Assembly: GCA_900755685.1 (NCBI GenBank)
Contig: CAAEHI010000002.1
Coordinates: forward strand, 1-38,325
DNA length: 38,325 nucleotides
Reading direction: 5' to 3'
Origin: an uncultured Collinsella sp.
GTDB taxonomy: Bacteria; Actinomycetota; Coriobacteriia; Coriobacteriales; Coriobacteriaceae
The position numbers and the translations under genes are program-made. Positions 16,069 to 24,401 of this stretch are shown piece after piece. The notes under the pieces were generated by a model. That model saw only the letters and a program-made list of their open reading frames with translations, did not search any database and was not told where the DNA came from. Each line of letters starts with the position of its first letter. Position 1 is the stretch's first letter.

Positions 16069-17043
16069 TTAGCCAAGGACACGGGCCATACGCGTTTTGA
16101 ACTCGGACAGGAAGCGCGGAGCATCCACGGTCAGTGCCACAAGCGCGCTCTTGTCCGGATCGGACAGGCGGCGCTCATCGCAGATGGTGCGACCGCGGTA
16201 CTCGCCCAGCAGATCAACACGCAGGTTGCAGCCGAGCGCACCTACGAGCGTGGGGTCGATCGCCACGGCAACCGCCAGCGGATCGTGCAGCGCACAGCCA
16301 CCCAGGTAGGGGGCGTTCATCTCGTACGAGCCGATGTAGTGCTCCACCATGCTCGCAAACGCGCAGCCAGCCATGGTGCCCGAGCCCGTCCAGCCGGCAA
16401 TGTCGCGACGCGTGAGCACCACGCGGTGCGTCACGTCCAGCCCCACCATGGTGAGCTTACGGCCCGAGCGCAGCACCGCGTCGGCTGCCTCGGGGTCGCT
16501 CGCCATATTGGCCTCGGCGCCCGCGCTCACGTTGCCGGGCACGGTAAGGGCGCCGCCCATCACGACCACGCGGCCGATAGACATCATCGCCGCCGCATCG
16601 CGCTCCAGGGCAAGCGCCAGATTGGTGAGCGGGCCGGTCGCAACGTAGACCAAATCGGGACCATAGGTGCGCGCGGCATCGATCAGATAATCGACCGCAG
16701 CGTTGCCGTCGGCCGAGGTCGCCCCCACCGGCTCGTAGGGCGACGCGGGCACGCTCGCGCCGCCGATGCCGTTCTTGCCGTGAATGAGCGCGGTGGACGC
16801 CGGCGGCGTATAGGGCTCAGTCGCCTGCAGAGGACGGTCGGCGCCCAGGTACACCGGCACCTCGGGGCGACCCAGCAGATCGAGCACCGCCAGGCAGTTG
16901 TGCGCCGATTGCTCGACGCGCACGTTGCCAAAGCACGTGGTGATGCCCACGAGCTCCACCTCGGGGCTCGCGATGGCATAGGCCAGCGCCATCGCATCGT
17001 CCACACCCATATCCAGATCAAGGATCAGCTTCTTGATTGCCAT
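16069..17043 (-). CDS. Inosine-uridine-preferring nucleoside hydrolase family protein
   Basis: A 324-residue enzyme that hydrolyses ribonucleosides to base and ribose. The N-terminal Ca2+-binding signature is present (LDLDMGVDDAMALAYA, with the D-x-D-x-x-x-D-D pattern). The Asn-containing region VATGPLTNLALAL and the late catalytic-site segment GGCALHDPLAVAVAID are also present. Length is standard for the RihA/B/C family. Which nucleosides are used cannot be decided. ATG 17043 follows CGGAGT. It lies 30 bases after the ribokinase stop on the same strand, so ribose released here can be phosphorylated by that enzyme. Confidence 0.9.
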   Translation of the reverse strand: MAIKKLILDLDMGVDDAMALAYAIASPEVELVGITTCFGNVRVEQSAHNCLAVLDLLGRPEVPVYLGADRPLQATEPYTPPASTALIHGKNGIGGASVPASPYEPVGATSADGNAAVDYLIDAARTYGPDLVYVATGPLTNLALALERDAAAMMSIGRVVVMGGALTVPGNVSAGAEANMASDPEAADAVLRSGRKLTMVGLDVTHRVVLTRRDIAGWTGSGTMAGCAFASMVEHYIGSYEMNAPYLGGCALHDPLAVAVAIDPTLVGALGCNLRVDLLGEYRGRTICDERRLSDPDKSALVALTVDAPRFLSEFKTRMARVLG

Positions 17044-17073
17044 TGTTCTACTCCGCTTCTCCGTCTTTATCGT

Positions 17074-18036
17074 TTAACCAAACCAATGTTCAACTTCGGC
17101 GCGCGTGGGAATCGATTGCTGAGCGCCCAGGCGCGACACCGTCACTGCCGAGGCGCGAGCACCCGCGGCCATGCACTCAAAGAGCGGCAAGCCCTCTAGG
17201 CGAGCCGCCACCAACGCGCCGATAAACGTATCGCCGGCGGCCGTGGTATCGACTACCGTACTCGAAAGTGCCGGCATGCGCAGCAGCTCACCGCCATCGC
17301 CGAGCGCAACCGAGCCGGCACCGCCCAACGTGATGACCGCAGCTCCGGCACCCCTAGCGAGCAGGGCATTGAGCGCCGCGACGCAGCTCGCATCATCCGC
17401 AGGCAAGATGCCCGTCAGCACCTGGCACTCAGCCTCGTTGGGACAGACCAGGTCGACCGCGGACCAGGCCTCCGCAGGCACATCGCAGGCAGGCGCCGGA
17501 TTAAAGACTGTATAGAACCCGAGCTCGTGAGCGCAAACAAGCGCCTCGGCCGTCGCTGCAAGGTCACATTCACCCTGGGCGATAAAGACGCTTCCGGCAG
17601 CCGGGGCAATCTTGCTGGCGTCACTATCGAGTTCATCGGCCACCAGACGCCTCAGCGCGCGGGCAACGTCCTCGCCCGCAAGCGCATGGTTGGCGCCCGG
17701 CGACAGTACGATGCGGTTGTCTCCCTCGCAGCGAATGATGGTCGCCGTTCCCGTCTCCACATCATCGCGATGCACTACAAAGTCACAGTCCACGCCGGCG
17801 TCTTGGAGCCCCACCACGAGCGACGCGCCGAACGCGTCGCGACCGACCGCGCCGATCATGTGCGTGCACGCGCCCATACGCGCGGCAGCTACGGCCTGAT
17901 TGGCGCCCTTGCCGCCGGCGTTGGTGATAAACCCGCTGCCGCCGACGGTCTCGCCCGCACGCGGTATGCGCTCGCACGCCACCGAAAGGTCCATGTTCAT
18001 GCTGCCAAACACCGCAACGATGCCGCGATCTGCCAT
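17074..18036 (-). CDS. rbsK: Ribokinase
   Basis: A 320-residue PfkB-family sugar kinase that makes ribose 5-phosphate from ribose. The N-terminal signature VFGSMNMDL and the substrate motif NAGGKGANQAVAAARMG match ribokinases. The catalytic motif DTTAAGDTFIGAL has the Asp base and the anion hole. ATG 18036 with GAGGAGG is clearly the start; in-frame codons upstream add an unrelated extension. First gene of the rbsK-nucleoside hydrolase pair, with a palindrome upstream. No ribose transporter lies nearby, in keeping with a salvage role. Confidence 0.9.
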   Translation of the reverse strand: MADRGIVAVFGSMNMDLSVACERIPRAGETVGGSGFITNAGGKGANQAVAAARMGACTHMIGAVGRDAFGASLVVGLQDAGVDCDFVVHRDDVETGTATIIRCEGDNRIVLSPGANHALAGEDVARALRRLVADELDSDASKIAPAAGSVFIAQGECDLAATAEALVCAHELGFYTVFNPAPACDVPAEAWSAVDLVCPNEAECQVLTGILPADDASCVAALNALLARGAGAAVITLGGAGSVALGDGGELLRMPALSSTVVDTTAAGDTFIGALVAARLEGLPLFECMAAGARASAVTVSRLGAQQSIPTRAEVEHWFG

Positions 18037-18112
18037 GGAAACCTCCTCGTCTACAGGCTTTGCGCCCACCGTCGACCAACGATTGTGCGCTCTCGCACCC
18101 CCTATAACTTTA

Positions 18113-18130
18113 GTCCACTTTGATGTGGAC
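18113..18130. promoter_or_regulatory. Palindrome upstream of rbsK, candidate operator
   Basis: GTCCAC (18113-18118) and GTGGAC (18125-18130) are perfect inverted half-sites, six bases apart. On the minus strand they are followed by TAAAGTTATAG, a possible -10 region for rbsK. The site also lies upstream of the plus-strand acyltransferase gene. Confidence 0.4.
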
Positions 18131-18223
18131 GCGCGCTTGAGCTTGCGCCAGCAGCAAGCATTCACAGGAGCAGGCAGCTACAATGAATACGTGCTGATTA
18201 TTCTCGTCATTGGATGATGTTTT

Positions 18224-20440
18224 ATGGAACAATTCTCGCAATCGGGCTCGCGCGGTCGACGCCGCACGGGCAACGAGCCGGCGCCGCACGAACGCGTGAA
18301 GAGCGAACGCCGTGCCAACGAGCCGCGACGCGCCACGAGCCCCCATCGCGCTTCTGCCAACAACGCGGGCCGCGCCAACACTCCCGCCGCGGAGCAGACG
18401 CCTGCTCGCCCCAAGTCCCGCTACATCCCTGCCCTTGACGGCCTGCGCACGCTTGCCGTCGTCGCGGTGGTGCTCTATCACCTCAACCTCACGTGGGCGC
18501 AGGGCGGTCTGCTCGGCGTCACGATCTTCTTTGTGCTTTCGGGCTATCTGATCACACGCCTGCTACTCAACGAAGTCGCTAAGACCGGCCGCATCGACCT
18601 CAAGAGCTTCTGGATCCGCCGCATCCGTCGCCTGGTCCCCGCCGTGATAACCGTCGTGGTGGTGACCTGTGCGCTGTGCACCGTCTTCAACCACGTGATG
18701 CTCACCAAGATGCGCCCCGACATTCTGCCGTCACTGCTGTTCTTTAACAACTGGTGGCAGATTGCCCAAAACGTCTCGTACTTCAATGCTCTGGGCGACC
18801 CCTCGCCGCTCACGCACTTTTGGTCGCTTGCCATCGAGGAACAGTTCTACCTGATTTGGCCGCCGCTGCTGTTTGCCATGGTATCCATGCATGTGAGCAA
18901 ACCCAACACGCGCCGCGTGGTTCTAGGCCTTGCCGCGGTATCTGCCCTTGCCATGATGGTGCTTTACAACCCTGCCGCCGACCCCAGCCGCGTGTACTAC
19001 GGCACCGACACCCGCGTGTTCTCGCTGCTGCTGGGTGCCTGGATGGCCTTTATCCCCGATCGCGACCTGGCGCCGGTTCGTCTCGCCCATCGTTTGGGGC
19101 TCAATCGCCTGGCTGGCGCCGCCAAGCACGGCAAGAACGCCGAGGGCAAGCCTGGCGAAAAGGCCGACGAATCAGCCGAGACCGCCCCGGCACAGCCGAG
19201 CGCCCCCGTGCGCTTTTGGTCCTCGCCCGCATCCATCGATGTATTGGGCGTCGTGGGTCTGGTTGGCCTTGCCGCCATGGTCGCGCTCACCAACGGCTAC
19301 ACCGCGTTCCAGTATCGCGGCGGCACGCTGTTATGCTCCATCCTCACGCTCATGGTCATCGCGGCCTGCGTGCAGCCCCAGGGAATGGTTGCTCGCGCGC
19401 TGTCCGCCGAGCCGCTCGTGTGGGTTGGCAAGCGCTCATACAGCATCTACCTGTGGCACTATCCGCTGCTGTTGCTTATGAACCCGGTCGCCAACATCAA
19501 CGATACACCGTGGTGGCAGTACATTTTGCAGGTGTTGTTGGTGGTCGCCGTGGCAGAGTGCTGCTATCGCTTTATCGAGACTCCGTTTAGGAAGGGCGCC
19601 TTTGGGCGCACCGTCGCCGAATTCCGCGATGGCACCACCACGCCCGCCAACTGGACACGCACGCACGTCCCTGTCTGCGCAGCCTGCGCTGTCGTGTTGG
19701 TCGTTGCACTGGGCGGCCTGATCTTTGTGCCCGAGACGTCTGCGCTGAGCGGCGAGGGCGCCGAAGTTCTGAACAAGGAAGCCAAAAACACCGCTCCCAC
19801 CGACCAGCAGGCGGCCGACGACACCGACAAGGACAACGACGGCTTCCCCGATGGCTCCTACGACCTGTTGATGATCGGTGACTCCGTGTCACTGCGTGCC
19901 GTGGACACCTTTGACGGCGTGTTCCCGCACAGCCATATCGATGCCGAAAAGGGCCGCCAGTTTGATGCGGGCCGCGCGACATTTGAGGGCTATATCCAGC
20001 AGAACCTTGCCGGCAAGATCGTGGTCTTTGCCCTGGGCACCAACGGCTTGGTAACCGACGACCAGATCGACGCCATCATGGCCGATGCAGGAGATAAGCG
20101 TATTGTGGTGTTTGTGAACACGCGCAGCCCGCAGCCGTGGGTTGGCTCTACCAACCAGGCCATCGCCAACGCCGCTACGCGCTACAAGAACGTGCGCGTT
20201 ATCGATTGGTACGGATACAGTGCCAACCGCAACGACCTGTTCGATGGCGATGGCACGCACCTATCGACCACCGGCGTGACTGAGTACCTCAACTTGATCC
20301 ACGATGCCGTCAAGAAGGACCTGCCCGTGCATCCCGAGGATCACGTCAACGATCCGCAGCCGGCAGCCGTCAAGTCTGCCACCGACGCACTCGTCAATGC
20401 GCTCGCTCTCAAGCCGCACAAGCTGGGCACCGACAAGTAA
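18224..20440 (+). CDS. OafA/YrhL-type membrane acyltransferase with SGNH domain
   Basis: A 738-residue envelope enzyme. A basic, disordered N-terminus (~1-65) precedes an acyltransferase-3 domain with about ten spans: IPALDGLRTLAVVAVVLYH (catalytic His), FFVLSGYLITRLLL and FWSLAIEEQFYLIW. After the last span an extracellular linker leads to a SGNH hydrolase domain with block I (MIGDSVSLRA), an Asn in LGTNG and the final D-x-x-H (GDGTHLS). Such fusions O-acetylate peptidoglycan, teichoic acids or polysaccharides. ATG 18224 has only a weak SD. It is a single gene, ending before a 17-bp hairpin. The substrate is unknown. Confidence 0.9.
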   Translation: MEQFSQSGSRGRRRTGNEPAPHERVKSERRANEPRRATSPHRASANNAGRANTPAAEQTPARPKSRYIPALDGLRTLAVVAVVLYHLNLTWAQGGLLGVTIFFVLSGYLITRLLLNEVAKTGRIDLKSFWIRRIRRLVPAVITVVVVTCALCTVFNHVMLTKMRPDILPSLLFFNNWWQIAQNVSYFNALGDPSPLTHFWSLAIEEQFYLIWPPLLFAMVSMHVSKPNTRRVVLGLAAVSALAMMVLYNPAADPSRVYYGTDTRVFSLLLGAWMAFIPDRDLAPVRLAHRLGLNRLAGAAKHGKNAEGKPGEKADESAETAPAQPSAPVRFWSSPASIDVLGVVGLVGLAAMVALTNGYTAFQYRGGTLLCSILTLMVIAACVQPQGMVARALSAEPLVWVGKRSYSIYLWHYPLLLLMNPVANINDTPWWQYILQVLLVVAVAECCYRFIETPFRKGAFGRTVAEFRDGTTTPANWTRTHVPVCAACAVVLVVALGGLIFVPETSALSGEGAEVLNKEAKNTAPTDQQAADDTDKDNDGFPDGSYDLLMIGDSVSLRAVDTFDGVFPHSHIDAEKGRQFDAGRATFEGYIQQNLAGKIVVFALGTNGLVTDDQIDAIMADAGDKRIVVFVNTRSPQPWVGSTNQAIANAATRYKNVRVIDWYGYSANRNDLFDGDGTHLSTTGVTEYLNLIHDAVKKDLPVHPEDHVNDPQPAAVKSATDALVNALALKPHKLGTDK

Positions 20441-20463
20441 CCTGCAGCGCAAACTTCCCACAT

Positions 20464-20501
20464 CCGGAGGGGGTGTCTGCCACGGCAGACACCCCCTCCG
20501 G
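20464..20501. repeat. Perfect 17-bp hairpin after the acyltransferase gene
   Basis: CCGGAGGGGGTGTCTGC (20464-20480) pairs perfectly with 20485-20501 around the loop CACG. No T-run follows on either side, so it is more like a dispersed palindromic unit than an intrinsic terminator, although it may still protect or end the transcript. Confidence 0.65.
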
Positions 20502-20647
20502 CAGTTAGGGACACTCCTGGCGCAGCCAATGAAGACCTCTACGGATGAATTCCAGGCCGCTCCGTCGCTCCAGACATCGTTTCCGCGCCTCGTGCCTGCC
20601 CCAAACAATCAAAACAAGCCCTTTTCGCCGCACCCTCAAAGGTCTGT

Positions 20648-20873
20648 GGGCAAAAAAGGGCAAATATGAGTACTGTTACCATTTTAGTAGCAGGCAAAAC
20701 CACCCAAAATGACGTCCGAGCGACCCCTACAACCCCCTAAAGCAGCCAACCTGACTGGTTTAAGGCGTATTGGAGCCAATTTTAATGAACATACTAAAGG
20801 CTATGTTCATTATCTTTTAGGATGTAAATGCTATTCACTTAGCAACAGTACTCATATTTGGCATTTTTTGTCC
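20648..20873. repeat. MITE-like non-coding element with ~31-bp imperfect terminal inverted repeats
   Basis: The segment starting GGGCAAAAAAGGGCAAATAT (left arm 20649-20679) is mirrored, with a few mismatches, by 20842-20872, both including ATGAGTACTGTT or its complement. The ~160-base interior is AT-richer than its neighbours and holds a perfect 10-bp inverted repeat (20784-20793 with 20802-20811). No ORF is evident. No target-site duplication is obvious. It occupies most of the 517-base gap between the acyltransferase and the NRAMP-like gene. Confidence 0.55.
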
Positions 20874-20903
20874 ATTGCTATATAACTAACACCCTATAGC
20901 AGA

Positions 20904-20939
20904 CAAAAAACAGGCCGCAGCCCATCGCTGCGGCCTGTT
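20904..20939 (-). terminator. Intrinsic terminator of the NRAMP-like gene
   Basis: On the minus strand a perfect 12-bp stem (20939-20928 with 20920-20909) with a 7-base loop leads straight into a T-run (20910-20905). It is a textbook terminator, about 20 bases after the stop. Confidence 0.9.
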
Positions 20940-20957
20940 CGGAAGCAAAAGTGGGCG

Positions 20958-22220
20958 TTAAGCGCTGTAGCCCATCGCTTGCAGCACAAACATGACGACT
21001 GTCAGCACCGTAATCACGGCGATAGTCGCCCAAGTGAGCACGTTCCACACGCGGCCATTGCGGTTGGCACCCATGATGTGACGGTCGGCGGCGATAACCA
21101 CCTGAAACACCAGAACCACGGGCAGTAGCACGCCATTGATGACCTGCGAGGTCATCATAATCTGGAACAGATCGACGCCGGGCATAAGCACCAGCACGGC
21201 AGAGATACCGATGATGGCCGTAATGATGCCGCGGTAAACCGGGGCCTCGTCCCAGCTGCGGTCGGCACCGCGCTCCCAGCCAAATGCCTCGCAGATAGCG
21301 CTCGACGTAACGCCCGGCAGCACGCAGGCGGCCAAGAAGCTCGCCGCGACCAGGCCCGAGGCAAACAGTACCGTGGACCACTGACCCGCAATAGGCTCCA
21401 GCGCGCGGGCAGCATCGGCGGCATCGCTAATCTGAATACCCGCCGGGAACAACACCGTACCGGTCGTGATGATAATAAAGCCGGCAATGATATCGGCGGC
21501 AAGCGAGCCGCTCACAGTATCGATGCGCTGCAGCACGATATCGTCCTCGCCCGCGTTCTTATCGACCACGTTGTTCTGCGCCAAGAAAATCATCCACGGC
21601 GCGATGGTGGTACCGATCGTTGCGACCACGAGCGACACGTAGCTGGGGTCATTTTGAATGTTAGGCACGACCAGGTCGACCGCGACCTCACCCCAGTTGG
21701 GGCCAGCCATGAACGCGGCGACAATATAGGTCACGAAGACGCAGCTTACCAGCAGCAGAATCTTCTCGATGCGCTGGAAACTACCCGACATGGTAAGCAT
21801 CCACACCAGCAGCGCCACCAACGGCACCGAGATGCTCGCCGGCACGCCAAAGAGAGCAAGGCCGCTGGCGATACCCGCAAACTCCGAAATGGTCACAGCC
21901 GTGTTGGCGATCAACAGCGCCGCCATAGCAAGTACACTCTTGCGCACGCCAAAGCGCTCGCGAATGAGCGATGCCAAGCCCTTGCCCGTGACGCAGCCGC
22001 AGCGCGCCGCGGTCTCCTGCGTCACGATGAGCAGCACAGTCATGACGGGAAGCATCCAGAGCATCTTGTAGCCATAGCTGGCGCCCGCGCTGGAATACGT
22101 TGCAATGCCGCCGGCGTCATTGCCCGAAAGCGCCGCCAGCAGACCGGGACCCATAGCGCCAAAGATGGCCGCGATGGTCAACTTTTGCTTGGTGCCCGAC
22201 TTTTGCTTGGTATTTTGCAC
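20958..22220 (-). CDS. NRAMP/SLC11-family transporter, probable Mg2+ type (NRMT)
   Basis: A 420-residue, roughly 11-span membrane transporter of the SLC11 fold. The TM1 metal motif, normally D-P-G-N, reads D35-A-G-G here. The TM6 motif, normally M-P-H, reads A207-P-W. Loss of the metal-ligating Met and Asn is what distinguishes the NRAMP-related Mg2+ transporters described from Clostridium and Eggerthella from Mn2+/Fe2+ MntH. I therefore favour Mg2+ as substrate; this is inference from family knowledge. The GTG start at 22220, with AGGTGG four bases upstream and only eight bases after the preceding stop, is preferred to an ATG inside the upstream gene. It is co-transcribed with the MgtE-like gene. 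Confidence 0.85.
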   Translation of the reverse strand: MQNTKQKSGTKQKLTIAAIFGAMGPGLLAALSGNDAGGIATYSSAGASYGYKMLWMLPVMTVLLIVTQETAARCGCVTGKGLASLIRERFGVRKSVLAMAALLIANTAVTISEFAGIASGLALFGVPASISVPLVALLVWMLTMSGSFQRIEKILLLVSCVFVTYIVAAFMAGPNWGEVAVDLVVPNIQNDPSYVSLVVATIGTTIAPWMIFLAQNNVVDKNAGEDDIVLQRIDTVSGSLAADIIAGFIIITTGTVLFPAGIQISDAADAARALEPIAGQWSTVLFASGLVAASFLAACVLPGVTSSAICEAFGWERGADRSWDEAPVYRGIITAIIGISAVLVLMPGVDLFQIMMTSQVINGVLLPVVLVFQVVIAADRHIMGANRNGRVWNVLTWATIAVITVLTVVMFVLQAMGYSA

Positions 22221-22228
22221 GCGACCAC

Positions 22229-24073
22229 CTAACCCATGACCGACATGGCGAGCAGCACCGCAGCGGCGCAGTACGCTACGCACGAGATCATGACGGCAAT
22301 AACGTTCATGGCGGTGCCCGACGTGTTGAGGTCATGCTCGTCACGCCAGAACAGCACCATCAGGTAAATCACGGCGCTCATGTTGCCGACCAGGCAAATG
22401 ATGGCAGCGATATTAAAGCACCCGGTAAAGAGTTGCTCCTCAAACATGGGCGCATCGGGGAACGCGGCGGTGCGCACCAGCTGGGCGCACAGGTAGGTCA
22501 CGAGTGACAGAATCAGGCCCATGCCCGTGCTCTGGAAGAAGAACCCCAGATACGGCTTGGGCTCGTCGTCGTGACCGTCATACTCCAGGAAGTAGTTCTT
22601 GACGAACGACACCATACGCGAGGCAGCCAGCAACACGAGCGGCATGGCGCACATGGGGAACACCACCAAATGCGCGGAGCCCAGCGCCGTCCCCAGCACC
22701 GTTGCCATGATGCACGAGGCGATGCCCCACACGACGACCCAGTACTGACGATGCACGAACCAGCTGAGCACGTTCGTCGAGTCGTCCGACGCGCTATCGC
22801 CCGAGCCGACACCGGCGATCTGCAGGTCCTCCTGATGCTCCTCGGCAATAACGTCCATGGCGTCGTCGAAGGTCACGATGCCCAGGATATGACGGTTCTC
22901 GTCGCAGACAGGGATGGCAACCAGGTCGTACTTGGTCATCTCGTCCGTCACGTCTTCCTGGTCCTCGTCGGGTGACACGTAGACCAGATCGCGATAGGCG
23001 AGCTGGCCCAGCGTGGCGTCGCGGTCGGCCACGATCAGCGTGCGCAGCGAAAGCACGCCCGTCAGCATGCCGCTCGGGTCCTCGGTATAGACGTAATAGA
23101 CGCTCTCAAAGTCCTCGTCGAGCTTGCGAATCGCCTCGATGGCGTCGCCGACCGTCGCCGTGGCGGGCAGCGAGACAAACTCCGAGGTCATGATGCGGCC
23201 GGCGGTGTTGTCCTCGTAGCCCAGCAGATTACGAATCGCCTTCTCCTCCTTGACGCCCATCAGGCGCAGGAGCTTCTCGGCCTTCTCATAATCGAGTTCG
23301 TCGATCAGGTCGGCAGCGTCGTCCGGGTCCATCATGGCCAGCATCGACGATGCGTCCGTGTCGGACAGGCCCTCGAGCATCTCGGTCATAAGCTCGTCGT
23401 CATCGAACTCCGAGATGGCCTCGGCGGCCTGGGCAGTATCGAGCTGCGCAAACACCTGCGCACGCAGGCGCGGGTCGAGCTGCTCGATAATGTCGGCGAT
23501 GTCGGCAGGGTGCAGCTCGCCGAGCGTCTTGTGCGACACCGAGAGTTGAATGTTCTTGGTCGAGCGGTCGAGCAGGTCCATGTAGGACCAAGCGATGATG
23601 TCCTCACTGAGCGGCTTGCCCAGGTGCTTCATAAAGCCTTCGACGATATGCTCGAGCGCGGGGCTGATGGCGCGTAGCAGACCGCGGGCACCGACCTCGG
23701 CGCCCAGCAGGCGCAGCTGGTTTTCGCCCGACATGGAAAACTTGATGTCGTTTACGCGCACGACCTTCATGCCCTGCGTGTCGACAATCTGCTTGTTGAG
23801 CACGTCGCGGGCAAGCAAGAGTTCGGTCGGCTGCAGGTACGAAAAACGGATTTCGGTGGCCGACGTCTTAAGGTGTACACCCGTCTCGTCGATACGGTCG
23901 ACCCATTTGCGCCAGCTGATCATAAACGGCGTCTTGCCGGGACCGCGAAACGCGAGCGACGTCACATGTGGAAAAACTTCGCCGGTAGCAATACCAAAAT
24001 CGTTGACCACGCCGAGCTTTTCGCCATCGACGTCCAAGACCGGCAATTTGAGCATCTCACTCAGATAATTCAA
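22229..24073 (-). CDS. PRC-barrel/MgtE_N/CBS membrane protein
   Basis: A 614-residue protein. In order: a PRC-barrel domain (~1-75), a linker, an MgtE N-terminal superhelical domain (~170-290, with LHPADIADIIEQLDPRLRAQ), a CBS pair (~295-420), and a C-terminal membrane domain of about five spans that does not resemble the usual MgtE pore sequence. In MgtE the N and CBS domains bind Mg2+ and gate the channel. Here they may sense Mg2+ for the NRAMP-like protein encoded eight bases downstream. The start is TTG 24073 with GGGGAG five bases upstream; an out-of-frame ATG ORF with a stronger SD overlaps it. Transport by this protein itself is uncertain. Confidence 0.82.
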   Translation of the reverse strand: MNYLSEMLKLPVLDVDGEKLGVVNDFGIATGEVFPHVTSLAFRGPGKTPFMISWRKWVDRIDETGVHLKTSATEIRFSYLQPTELLLARDVLNKQIVDTQGMKVVRVNDIKFSMSGENQLRLLGAEVGARGLLRAISPALEHIVEGFMKHLGKPLSEDIIAWSYMDLLDRSTKNIQLSVSHKTLGELHPADIADIIEQLDPRLRAQVFAQLDTAQAAEAISEFDDDELMTEMLEGLSDTDASSMLAMMDPDDAADLIDELDYEKAEKLLRLMGVKEEKAIRNLLGYEDNTAGRIMTSEFVSLPATATVGDAIEAIRKLDEDFESVYYVYTEDPSGMLTGVLSLRTLIVADRDATLGQLAYRDLVYVSPDEDQEDVTDEMTKYDLVAIPVCDENRHILGIVTFDDAMDVIAEEHQEDLQIAGVGSGDSASDDSTNVLSWFVHRQYWVVVWGIASCIMATVLGTALGSAHLVVFPMCAMPLVLLAASRMVSFVKNYFLEYDGHDDEPKPYLGFFFQSTGMGLILSLVTYLCAQLVRTAAFPDAPMFEEQLFTGCFNIAAIICLVGNMSAVIYLMVLFWRDEHDLNTSGTAMNVIAVMISCVAYCAAAVLLAMSVMG

Positions 24074-24089
24074 TGGTGCTCCCCATCAT
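24057..24089 (-). other. Out-of-frame mini-ORF over the MgtE-like start
   Basis: A ten-codon ORF starting ATG-ATG (24089/24086) follows a strong GGAGG (24098-24094) and ends with TGA at 24059-24057, past the TTG start of the MgtE-like gene in another frame. It could couple or restrain translation initiation at the TTG. It may be chance. Confidence 0.35.
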
Positions 24090-24281
24090 TATTCCTCCGA
24101 ACGCGGCCGCATGTGCGGCGTCCGGGGGCTTCTGGATATGTATACGCATGCGCGGGCGGCACGCCGCTCGACGCTTACACCCCGTGCATGCGCAAAAAGC
24201 ACCTGCATGGGGTCATCGACTGTATGGTCGAGGTTTGGATTTCACCTGTAACCTTTCTCTTGACCCTCATTAACCGCAGTA
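24074..24281 (-). promoter_or_regulatory. Leader of the MgtE-like/NRAMP-like operon
   Basis: About 205 bases of untranslated leader follow the predicted promoter. It contains a 10-bp stem with one mismatch (24179-24188 with 24204-24213), a CGAC/GTCG hairpin (24217-24230) and GC-rich palindromes near 24100-24165. I do not recognise a known riboswitch consensus. A metal-responsive RNA is possible by analogy only. Confidence 0.35.
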
Positions 24282-24290
24282 ACTATAGCA
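24282..24290 (-). promoter_or_regulatory. Extended -10 promoter for the MgtE-like operon
   Basis: The minus strand reads TGCTATAGT, an extended -10 (TG-N-TATAGT). No good -35 hexamer lies at 16-18 bases, as is tolerated by extended -10 promoters. Confidence 0.5.
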
Positions 24291-24364
24291 TCAGCATCGC
24301 CCTGCGGCATCGAATTTATGCGCTGCACATTGCAGGCATACCAAACGCTGACGCATCCGTGACA

Positions 24365-24393
24365 TAGCCATTGGGGACGTTCTTAAATGACTA
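24365..24393 (-). repeat. Hairpin repeat with conserved 15-nt loop, copy C
   Basis: TAGCCAT (24365-24371) pairs with ATGACTA (24387-24393) with one mismatch. On the minus strand the loop is TTAAGAACGTCCCCA, identical to that of copy B. It sits just after the end of the NodB-fold gene. Confidence 0.72.
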
Positions 24394-24401
24394 CCCAATA
24401 A

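Noticed and set aside
20958..22283. DPGN-type MntH manganese transporter call for the NRAMP-like gene
   Set aside because: The TM1 and TM6 metal motifs are D-A-G-G and A-P-W rather than D-P-G-N and M-P-H, so a standard Mn2+/Fe2+ transporter is unlikely.
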